Below, in pieces: positions 5,193 through 10,169 of a stretch of 12,646 bases of DNA; the first letter of the stretch is position 1; each line of letters begins with the position of its first letter. The position numbers were made by a program, and so were the translations under genes. Location of the stretch: contig CAJNDS010000445.1 of the NCBI GenBank assembly GCA_905221605.1, forward strand, positions 126,001-138,646, written 5' to 3'. Origin of the DNA: Symbiodinium natans (Eukaryota; Sar; Dinophyceae; Suessiales; Symbiodiniaceae). The notes beneath the pieces are model-generated. The model did no database searches. It was not told the origin of the DNA and was given only the letters and a program-made list of their open reading frames with translations.

Positions 5193-6699
5193 GCGAGTTG
5201 TCCGGAAGCGAGGGTTTATGGTTTCGGGTAAAGGGATTCTCGTTTGCCCACGCCCAACACACATGATGCTCATGATGCTTTGGTGCTATCCCGGACCACA
5301 CCCAGCTTATGCTCGTGATTCTCGCCCGTGCGGGGTGGGGTGGGGTTCCCTTTCTTGTTTTTCGTGCAGACAAACGACGCAAAGGGCACCTTAAAAAGCC
5401 CCAGCGTCACGAGCATCTGCTGCGTGCAGCGTGAAATGAAAAGCTCGCAACCCGACCGCCGTTGCGTCGGACAATCAAATCACCAAAATCGCCACGAAAA
5501 CAAAATGAAAAAGATTTGTCATCGCATGCACAATCGGAATCACATCAACCGACATATTAATATGCCAATATACCATTGTATCAGTATATGCTTATGTCAC
5601 TACATTATTGCATTACTAGACTAGTGTATGAGTGTATTAGTATTATACGTGTACTGTCTTATTTTATCGCTATATCATGATCGTATTCTTCTATTGATAT
5701 GCCAGTCTTATATTTCGCTGATATTGTCATGTTTTTGTATTTTCATGTTCTTATGACGTTATATATGGTGCCATGCCAGGCGCGGGATGCATCATCACAA
5801 AGAGAACCTTCAACAAGTGGCTGCTGCAGTCCAGTGACCTTCTACAGACTCTGGACGATACAGAGATTGCCGTGAACTTAGCCCTCCGGAGCAGCACAGC
5901 GACGCACAACTTGATGGCAGCACATTGCGTTGTGATAGCTTGCCAAGGACACGTCTAGCAAGTTCGAACTTTTTGATGTGCTAGACACTGACCTGTCTGG
6001 CAAGCTTCCGCGAGAGCCTTGGTGTTTGACTGAAGGCCCCTCCAAGCAACAACTCAGGATCAAACGGTATGCCTAAGTAAACCTAAAGATGTCAGCGACT
6101 TTCATGTGCCCGTACGGTGCATATACAGGTCAGCGTGCCGCGTTGGCGTGCTGAGGTTTAACGAGACGATTGAAGGCTTGATGAAGTGCCGCGGCCCAGT
6201 CTCGAAGACAGATGCTTGGCGAGTATGATTGGCCGACGTGCAGCGGAATCCCCTAGGAGGTTACACACTTGCAAAAGAGGTTCCTAAACCCGAAACCCTA
6301 AACCCGAACTGAAGACTGCAGGACATCATCTCCATTCGGCTGCCGCTTGGCCTTGGCCATCGGGTATTGGGGGAATGAGGTACCCTGTATAATCCCTTAA
6401 AGAGTATATATAAGGGGATAACGGGGGAGATAGGGTACCTCATTCCCTCATTCCCTACTAGCCAACAAAAGATTACACAGACACACGTAGTCCAAGCAAC
6501 AGCCACGTTGATAGTCTCAAATTTATTCTGCTTCATAGTCTAAAGTTTTCTAGACATTCAATGTATTTCAGTATATGATGCGTATGTGCGGCTGCGCCGC
6601 GAGTTTGAGCTCGGGAAGCCTGTGGTAAGGCGCGTGCGATACTTGACTCGCCTCACTCAGCAGATTCATCAAAAGCTGGGGTGCCCACCGATCAAGTGA
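1106..6699 (+). CDS. Single-domain voltage-gated cation channel with C-terminal EF-hands, about 22 exons; 5' end uncertain
   Basis: Likely a plasma- or endomembrane ion channel opened by voltage and modulated by Ca2+. Read through phase-compatible introns, the exons give S1, S2, S3, a charged S4 with K/R every third residue, the S4-S5 linker, S5, a pore loop containing MFTVFRCFTDGC, S6 ending IMAVFIDNVNDGS, a basic tail, and an EF-hand module with the loop DTDLSGKLPFNE. The order and spacing match the single-domain channels commonly annotated in dinoflagellates as sodium, calcium or CatSper-like channels. One six-helix domain implies a tetramer. The stop is TGA at 6697. Inferred acceptors are all AG|G; donors are GC, GT or GA. 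N-terminal exons before S1 are not resolved and may lie upstream, and the linker between the post-S6 tail and the EF-hands is incomplete. I see no frameshift or in-frame stop in the resolved exons, so nothing marks it as a pseudogene. Ion selectivity cannot be read from sequence alone. Confidence 0.88.
1252..1280 (+). repeat. Intronic CCCTAAA telomere-type repeat
   Basis: About four units of CCCTAAA in the 113-nt GC-AG intron between S1 and S2, ending 10 nt before the exon. Confidence 0.9.
1291..1370 (+). CDS. Channel exon: S2 helix
   Basis: Encodes VWVALELFFTTFFTLEVMVK, a classic S2 with E in ELFF and the conserved E of TLEV. The acceptor tttctgag|G lies 10 nt after a CCCTAAA repeat, and a stop sits just upstream in frame. 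The donor is taken as GT at 1371 (phase 2). A GC donor at 1356, also phase 2, would shorten the S2-S3 loop and is equally compatible. Confidence 0.85.
1440..1534 (+). CDS. Channel exon: S2-S3 loop and S3 helix
   Basis: Encodes RLFTLRGFFFGADWYW followed by SWFDCFCVALAYLEL. The W-FD motif at the start of S3 is a hallmark of voltage-sensor domains, where the Asp forms part of the charge-transfer centre. The acceptor is actcag|G at 1439 and the inferred donor is GT at 1535 (phase 1), six nt before an in-frame TAG. The upstream 69-nt intron has no stop, so retention would also keep the frame. Confidence 0.85.
1667..1697 (+). CDS. Channel exon: candidate S3-S4 loop
   Basis: A 31-nt exon giving MSLPETGLGT, placed between S3 and S4. 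Its start phase fits the donor at 1535 and its end phase (AC|GT at 1698) fits the S4 exon. The support is phase agreement, the cgacag|G acceptor and a suitable length for this loop; the loop is poorly conserved, so this is weaker than its neighbours. Confidence 0.5.
1844..1886 (+). CDS. Channel exon: S4 voltage sensor
   Basis: Encodes KTLKLARLGRIAAQ. Joined to the next exon (VRLLKFKIF), basic residues fall at every third position over five of six turns (K, R, R, A, R, K), the signature of an S4 voltage sensor. The acceptor is ccctag|G at 1843. The donor is GC at 1887 in phase 0; this donor, rather than GC at 1881, keeps the three-residue charge period. Confidence 0.8.
1964..2049. mobile_element. 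Short hairpin (MITE- or introner-like) element in an intron
   Basis: Near-perfect inverted arms: CAGTAGGGAATGAAGGAAT (1972-1990) and its complement ATTCCTTCCTTCCCTACTG (2022-2040), 18 of 19 paired, with weaker pairing extending to 1964 and 2049. It lies wholly within the 229-nt intron between S4 and the S4-S5 linker. It is too short to code for anything. Its end motif is shared with the hairpin at 6371-6456. Confidence 0.65.
2116..2162 (+). CDS. Channel exon: end of S4 and S4-S5 linker
   Basis: Encodes VRLLKFKIFVELKMM, the last S4 charges and the amphipathic S4-S5 linker (KIFxELKMM type). The acceptor is gatcag|G at 2115. The donor is GC at 2163 (phase 2). The frame stays open downstream and yields a hydrophobic but non-matching peptide, which would break the expected spacing to S5, so splicing is preferred. 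Confidence 0.8.
2292..2311 (+). CDS. Channel microexon: linker into S5 (20 nt)
   Basis: Twenty nucleotides giving IQGVFT plus split codons. It turns ELKMM into ELKMML-IQGVFTG-LRV, the spacing usual between the S4-S5 linker and S5 in this family. The acceptor is tctaag|G; the donor is GA at 2312 (GACATC), so the next intron is GA-AG. The sequence AGGAC flanks both ends of that intron. Confidence 0.65.
2401..2442 (+). CDS. Channel exon: first part of S5
   Basis: Encodes LRVLLWAIVLLSL, the first half of S5, which typically carries a W at this place. The acceptor is tggctag|G at 2400; the donor is GT at 2443 in phase 1, matching the two-nucleotide start of the next exon. Confidence 0.8.
2566..2612 (+). 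CDS. Channel exon: end of S5
   Basis: Encodes IYLLGVTCRTLYSYR, completing S5 (LSLC-IYLLGVTCRTL). The acceptor is ggctcag|G at 2565. The 3' end is set at GC 2613 in phase 0; GC at 2616 would add one residue. Confidence 0.75.
2771..2787 (+). CDS. Channel microexon: pore turret
   Basis: Seventeen nucleotides giving EEFES plus the first two bases of Val. Joined to the next exon it reads EEFESVPNAMFTVFRCFTDG, the usual approach to the pore helix. The acceptor is gctaag|G at 2770 and the donor is GC at 2788 (phase 2). The start could lie further 5' in the same open frame. Confidence 0.7.
2895..2977 (+). CDS. Channel exon: pore helix and selectivity filter
   Basis: Encodes PNAMFTVFRCFTDGC followed by ASYDGRPLQEII. 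The pore helix and filter are evident; the acidic Asp of TDG is the likely filter residue. The acceptor is gtctcag|G at 2894. The next exon needs a phase-1 donor: GA at 2978 (used here) or GT at 2999, which would add LLAEVL. A further small exon before 3297 is possible. Confidence 0.85.
3297..3330 (+). CDS. Channel exon: start of S6
   Basis: Encodes GIWMIGYTLV plus a split Leu codon, the start of S6. The acceptor is gcacag|G at 3296; the donor is GC at 3331 (phase 2), joining to FLFITIGIFN. The other frame through here reaches a stop at once. Confidence 0.75.
3414..3430 (+). repeat. Intronic CCCTAAA telomere-type repeat
   Basis: Two and a half units in the 111-nt GC-AG intron before the mid-S6 exon, ending 11 nt before the exon. 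Confidence 0.9.
3442..3474 (+). CDS. Channel exon: middle of S6
   Basis: Encodes FLFITIGIFN with a split Leu codon. TIGIFNL is the conserved S6 motif, with the Asn near the gating hinge. The acceptor AG is the end of the perfect palindrome ctgttcgaacag and lies 11 nt after a CCCTAAA repeat. The donor is GC at 3475 (phase 2). Confidence 0.88.
3580..3619 (+). CDS. Channel exon: end of S6
   Basis: Encodes IMAVFIDNVNDGS, continuing GIFNL into the cytoplasmic end of S6 (IMAVFIDNV is highly characteristic). The acceptor is ttcttgag|G at 3579; the donor is GT at 3620 in phase 0, joining to VKKKQFNLGL. Confidence 0.9.
3702..3748 (+). repeat. Intronic CCCTAAA telomere-type repeat
   Basis: About six units with two degenerate ones, in the 362-nt GT-AG intron 3620-3981. 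This intron also holds a C13/A9 run at 3851-3872 and T-rich sequence near the acceptor. Confidence 0.9.
3982..4099 (+). CDS. Channel exon: post-S6 basic tail
   Basis: Encodes VKKKQFNLGLSADKTELQLA followed by ETVQSMCMKSGVIKSLPED, a charged cytoplasmic helix of the kind that follows S6 in this family. The acceptor is gtctgag|G at 3981. The 3' end is not certain: GC donors exist at 4085 and 4100, and the frame stops at 4105. Confidence 0.75.
4253..4320 (+). CDS. Candidate linker exon with an acidic stretch
   Basis: After a good pyrimidine-rich acceptor (cttccctgcag|G) the frame reads DDSDDEDNVLARKSTDGL and on to HK. An acidic, low-conservation linker between the S6 tail and the EF-hands would be unremarkable for this family. 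The end is arbitrary and the frame cannot be confirmed by homology. Confidence 0.35.
4488..4509 (+). repeat. CCCTAAA telomere-type repeat
   Basis: Two units and a broken third, about 17 nt upstream of the gtcag acceptor at 4525. Confidence 0.85.
4526..4561 (+). CDS. Candidate linker exon
   Basis: The acceptor ttgtctctttgtcag|G is the most pyrimidine-rich in the window, 24 nt after a CCCTAAA repeat. The frame DQAADEAQL fits a cytoplasmic linker. The 3' end is not identified. Confidence 0.35.
4580..4760. other. AT-rich block in a large intronic region
   Basis: Sharp change to AT-rich sequence dominated by variants of TATTGT, TATATTG and ACTTGTT. No coding frame is supported. A similar block lies at 5555-5770. 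Confidence 0.6.
4891..5150. repeat. Degenerate GC-rich minisatellite
   Basis: The anchor CGCTCTGAAACCTCG or a close variant recurs at about 4891, 4901, 4991, 5041 and 5099, each followed by G-rich sequence with variants of GGTCGGGTTGTG and, in early units, GGGTCAC. Units are 50-100 bp and diverged. The proline-rich frames on the opposite strand are explained by this repeat. Confidence 0.7.
5161..5191. repeat. Poly-G tract
   Basis: A run of about 30 G at the end of the minisatellite. Confidence 0.9.
5555..5770. other. Second AT-rich block, directly before the EF-hand exons
   Basis: AT-rich sequence with many ATAT, TATTA and GTACTG-like words, ending at the acceptor of the 5780 exon. It resembles the 4580-4760 block in composition and word use. 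No gene is seen. Confidence 0.6.
5780..5871 (+). CDS. Channel exon: EF-hand 1 (degenerate) region
   Basis: Encodes AGCIITKRTFNKWLLQSSDL followed by LQTLDDTEIA. GCIITKRTF has the layout of the second half of an EF-hand loop with R in place of the final Glu, followed by the exiting helix. The acceptor is atgccag|G at 5779; the donor is GT at 5872 (phase 0), joining to DTSSKFELFDVL. The exon holding the first half of this loop was not found. Confidence 0.75.
5948..6009 (+). CDS. Channel exon: EF-hand 2, first part
   Basis: Encodes DTSSKFELFDVLDTDLSGKL and the first two bases of Pro. The loop starts D-T-D-L-S-G-K-L. The donor is GC at 6010 (GCGAG). Joined to the next exon it completes the canonical 12-residue loop DTDLSGKLPFNE with Glu at position 12. 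Confidence 0.88.
6156..6210 (+). CDS. Channel exon: EF-hand 2, second part
   Basis: Encodes FNETIEGLMKCRGPVSKT, giving loop position 12 (Glu) and the exiting helix. The acceptor is gctgag|G at 6155. The donor is GA at 6211 (phase 0), giving GPVSKT-DIISIRL as in homologues; a GT donor at 6223 is also in phase and would add DAWR. Confidence 0.85.
6283..6307 (+). repeat. Intronic telomere-type repeat with CCCGAAA variants
   Basis: CCTAAACCCGAAACCCTAAA lies in the GA-AG intron 6211-6321, ending 14 nt before the exon. Confidence 0.85.
6322..6341 (+). CDS. Channel microexon (20 nt)
   Basis: Encodes DIISIR and two bases of Leu. The acceptor is actgcag|G at 6321; the donor is GC at 6342 (phase 2), which restores Leu with the next exon: DIISIRL-RVRYLTRL. 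Confidence 0.8.
6371..6456. mobile_element. Second intronic hairpin (MITE- or introner-like) element
   Basis: Perfect 16-nt inverted arms GGGAATGAGGTACCCT (6371-6386) and AGGGTACCTCATTCCC (6432-6447), with a smaller inner stem CCCTTA/TAAGGG. The right side continues TCATTCCCTACTAG, closely like the right end of the 1964-2049 element. It sits inside the 288-nt intron 6342-6629. Confidence 0.7.
6630..6699 (+). CDS. Channel last exon with stop codon
   Basis: Encodes RVRYLTRLTQQIHQKLGCPP then IK and TGA. It is a basic helix directly after the EF-hand module. The acceptor is tggtaag|G at 6629; the upstream frame is open, so the AG choice rests on phase and family fit. A GT lies at 6681, so an alternative end is conceivable. 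Confidence 0.8.
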
Positions 6700-7130
6700 A
6701 AGCGATGCCTGGCAAGGTGAGGAGTAGGGAGACCTCAAAAGCGACCTTTGGGATTTTTGGGGGTTAGGGTATTGGATCTAGGGTTTAGGGTGATTGCGGC
6801 GGAAGAAGGCGCTTCTTGAGCTGCAAGTGGCGTAAGTCTATTGAAGCGCTGAGCGGTGCGACTGTCAAAGACAGGTCTGCACCAGCGTTTGAATGTGTGT
6901 GTGTGTGTGTTTTTTGCATGCCTGTTAGCTTAGTGGCCTTTGGCCTCCTGTCATGCCCATCTGCTGCCACTCTTGGTGCAGTAGCATGCCGACTCTCCAC
7001 TAATGTGATTGCGGCCATTGCAACCTCCTGCAATTCGTTTTGATGCATCCATGTCGAAGCGTGTACTATGGAAAATGGTGTTTTATGAATGCGTGTATCT
7101 GGTGAATGGGGCATTAAACCCTAATGTGGT
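6700..7130. other. 3' flank of the channel gene
   Basis: No convincing gene. It holds a telomere-like patch at 6764-6791 (TTTAGGG orientation) and a (GT)n run at about 6895-6911. The 75- and 109-codon frames here, on opposite strands, have no domain features. Confidence 0.5.
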
Positions 7131-7145
7131 CTGCTGATTAGTGTG

Positions 7146-7221
7146 CCCCCCCCCCCCTCAACAATGGATCCCCCCCCCGTTTAGTGTGGGGAGGGGTGGG
7201 GGGGCAATTTGGGGCGGGGGT
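7146..7221. repeat. Facing C-tract and G-tract block
   Basis: Two C runs (about 7146-7158 and 7170-7179) are followed by several G runs (7188-7221). The strand could fold as a C/G hairpin, i-motif or quadruplex. Confidence 0.7.
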
Positions 7222-7242
7222 GAGATTTAGATTGTATGAAAT

Positions 7243-7346
7243 GAAAAGGGATCCATACGATTTTAACAGGGATGAATTTATGTGAATTTAAAAGGGGTTC
7301 ACATGATTTTAAACGGGGTCCACATGATTTTAAAAGGGAGAGTTTA
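7243..7346. repeat. 21-bp tandem repeat, at least three copies
   Basis: CACATGATTTTAAA followed by CGGGGTC or a similar word recurs at 7300 and 7321 (period 21), with a diverged copy CCATACGATTTTAAC at 7253. On the + strand one frame reads a seven-residue repeat (HDFKRGP type). There is no evidence that it is translated. Confidence 0.7.
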
Positions 7347-7550
7347 TTTGAATTTCTCCATCTACCCAACCAAGCCAGCCCGTACAAAAGCAAAATAATA
7401 TTGAATACATTAAAAAAATGTGTATATATATATACACATAATTCCGGGGGAGCAAACGTTTTACATTATACGGCATTCGGGCAGCTGCTGGACTGCCCCC
7501 TTTGAATCTTGATTGCCTGGCCTGGAGACTTAAGATTCAGGGCCGACAGG

Positions 7551-7594
7551 CTCAGCTTTGGTCTCTCAGGCTTAGCTTTGGTCTCTCAGGCTCG
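7551..7594. repeat. 20-bp tandem repeat
   Basis: CTCAGCTTTGGTCTCTCAGG at 7551-7570 and CTTAGCTTTGGTCTCTCAGG at 7571-7590 differ by one base and are followed by the start of a third copy. Confidence 0.85.
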
Positions 7595-7888
7595 TTTCAG
7601 AAGCGATTTCTTGACAGCAACTCTGTGCAACAGCCTCGCCGAAATTTTGCATCGCCCGATTTTTTTCACAATTACAGGGGACCTCCTCAAATAGACCCCG
7701 CTGAATAACTTCGGATTTGTTTCACAATTCCGGGGGGGCACTAATCAGGATACAACATTAGATCCTAAACCCTAGACTTGTACAGATATGGCTGTCTGTT
7801 AGGCGGCATCGCATGTGCGGGATTTGATCGTGCGGTCGTTACAAAGGCATTGTCGCTGTGAAGCTATGGCAGCTGTGATGACGCTGGG

Positions 7889-8515
7889 TGTCCAAAAGTC
7901 CTTCTAATCTAATCTCTCCATCAGGAGAGTGACGAAGATTGCCATCTGATGCCTATGGCGTAGATAAATGCAAGTGATGATTCTCCGAGTTTCAAAGTCC
8001 TTTTCATCCTGATCCACCCACAGGGTGGCAGTGACGGAGATTGAAATCTGATGCTCGGGCAGCGCATGGCTTGCCAAGCGGGAACTCGAGTTGTGGTGCG
8101 AAGTTGAGCAGTACTTCAGGGCCGGCTGCTGGCCCGTGAGGTGATGCCCTGAGTTGCTATGCTTCCAGAGTCGAAGCAGGTGAGACACTGTTGTATCGTT
8201 GGAAAAGCCTTGGTACAAGGGCATCACTTGTTGCAACTCTTGCCGGCGATTAAGCGAAGTCATCTGAGCTTTTGCCTCTCGTGCACCTCTGGTTGACCGC
8301 AATTGGCGGATGACATGGCAGGATCAAACTGCAAGGAGGCCCTCGCTCGCAGAAGTCATGTCCTCCCCAGGTCCAGGGACGGCCACAAGGATTTCCCGAC
8401 ACTTCGGCCAGGTGCCGGTTGCAATGTTGCAGACCTATCCGAGCTCGCTCATGAGGGCATCCTTTCGCGACGACTGACGAGCTTGAAGCCCAAAGTCCTT
8501 CAAATCTGATGGGTG
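7889..8515 (-). repeat. Dispersed repeat, three partial copies
   Basis: On the - strand, units of the form CATCAGATTTCAATCTCCGT ... AAGGACTTTG occur at about 8055-7993 and 7950-7889, and a shortened form CATCAGATTTGAAGGACTTT at 8511-8492. The two longer copies also share GTCACT and a central short hairpin. The 132- and 127-codon - strand frames across this region have no domain I recognise, so I treat this as non-coding repeat, with low certainty. Confidence 0.5.
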
Positions 8516-9120
8516 TGCAAGAAGTGAGTCCCTGACGCCAGCAACGTGGACGGTGGCATGCGTGCTTGGTGGTGTCGGGATACTCTAAGTCTAAGCAAGT
8601 CGTGAGAGAAAAACGAGGATCCGAATCCCTCAAGTCCTAAACTATACCGCCTAACACCTCTCCCCAGACCGTATAGGCCCTAAACCAAACTCCCCGTCTC
8701 GGCTTCCAGCGTTTCGGCCATCGCTCCGCATCCCATGCCGGCTTCGCCCGGTCTGGGGTGAGGAGGCCGGCTCGGAGAGGAAATCAACATGTTCCTGCGT
8801 CAGAATCTTCATGCTGCTTTGGTGTGTGTGTGTTTATTGTTCGCATATTTGCTTGAATAGAAGTGCACATCTGCACTATATACACATTCTTACACATGGA
8901 TAGATATGTACATGTCAGAGTCATAGTTCCATGGTCTGGTACATATGTAGATAGAATCCCAAGCAGTCTGCAGCCGAAGATCACGGTGACATGGCGGGTG
9001 TAGATCATTGAGACTCCCCGAAGAATCGCCGAAAGTTGATGCTCCAGTTGTCCTGAAAGGCTTTGCTGGAGCGCCAGCACGGCCCTCAGCACAGCATGCG
9101 GTGCGAATGCATGCCTGGGA
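8516..9120. other. No supported gene
   Basis: Contains a GC-rich stretch with CCGGCTTCGCCCGG-type short stems (8730-8775), a (GT)n run at 8820-8832 and a CCCTAAACCCC unit just beyond at 9121. The frames here are short and featureless. Confidence 0.4.
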
Positions 9121-9182
9121 CCCTAAACCCCAAACCCTGAAGACCCGGTGGGGAGCACTCTGTGGCGCTCTGCCCATGCGAG

Positions 9183-10006
9183 GTCACGCCACCCTCTTAT
9201 TTGCCAATGCGTTCTGTTACTACCCAGGCCCACTTTTACCGGATCGGAGCTTTGTCATATTCTTCCGGGTAAGTCCCTGTGCCCGATGGGCACTGGAACC
9301 TGGGAGCCGTGTTTTCGGCAGGCCGCGAAGATGATCCACAATGGGATTCAGGCCATTCAGAGATTCAGAGATTTAGGCGGCTCTTGTCAAGTCACGAGTG
9401 CCGCAAGGAGGGAAACCCAGCCCCAAACCCGACACCCTCAATGGATTTTGCTTCCTAAGTTGCCAGGCTGTCATCCTCGTGGCATTCATGGGCTTCGTGT
9501 TCTCCACAGTCTTGCAGCGGCCCTGGCACAAGCAAGTTTAAGTGGGGAAATAACCGGGAGACCTTGGAATGTGCATGCAAGCATGACATTCAAGGCGCCC
9601 AGATGGCAGGGTGCCATCAGCCACAAAGGCCTCTCGTACTCCGAGTGGACTTCCTTCCTCGTGTTTAGCAGCATGAGAAGTAGAGGATCCGGCCAGAGTC
9701 AGGAAGGGATTGTTTTTCAACTGCCTTAAATGGTAGTTGTCTCGATTTGCAGCCGTCCGTCGGGCTCCCGCCTGGTAAGTACTTGTTGCTAATACAGCAG
9801 GTGATCTGCGACGTTCTCGGCAAATGTGGATTGTTTCGTTCATGGAGCATGCGTGGACGTTAGATACTCTAGTCCAAATGGGCGCAAGTGTGTTTATGAA
9901 TTCCTACAGCATTGCCTTGATTGCTGGCGTCTGCAAACGGGGACGAGGCTTTGCCTCGCCGGCCCACTTGGCGTTATTTGTTTTGGAGCTCTGTCATTGC
10001 GCCTAG
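9183..10006 (+). CDS. Probable second multi-exon gene with a membrane segment, family unknown
   Basis: Three phase-consistent exons are proposed. The first, 9183-9268, ends SFVIFFR at a GTAAGT donor. The second, 9322-9390, reads AAKMIHNGIQAIQRFRDLGG then SCQ and ends at GT. The third, 9467-9531, reads AVILVAFMGFVFSTVLQRPW then HK, a clear transmembrane helix with basic flanks, and ends at GCAAGT, a strong GC donor. All acceptors are AG|G. The next exon is unclear. A later exon from 9801 (acceptor aatacagcag|G) reads RQMWIVSFMEHAWTLDTLVQ then MGASVFMNSYSIALIAG; this frame is open to 10006. The product would be a membrane protein. I do not recognise it; the start, end and exon between 9532 and 9800 are unresolved. 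A 193-codon frame overlaps at 9148-9729, mostly in a different frame. Confidence 0.45.
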
Positions 10007-10169
10007 ACCTTTGCCGCTACTCTTCGACAAAGTCGCTAGCCCTTTCACGTACCCATTGCAAGTGTCCCTGTTCAGTTGCAGCTGTCGGAAGAAAAACCTC
10101 ATTGCACCGGCAGCAAATCCTGGATGATTCTGCTGGTGCCTCAGACCAGCCGCTTGCATAGCTAAACAC

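Noticed and set aside
4875-5382. Two proline-rich - strand frames of 115-132 codons
   Set aside because: They are translations of the GC-rich minisatellite and the poly-G tract, with no conserved features.
7904-8633. Two - strand frames of 132 and 127 codons as genes
   Set aside because: They overlap a dispersed repeat, contain no recognisable domain, and lack convincing splice-phase support.
9148-9729. The longest open frame (193 codons, + strand) as a single-exon gene
   Set aside because: It overlaps the better-supported transmembrane exon at 9467-9531 in another frame, shows no domain, and spans strong GTAAGT and GCAAGT donors.
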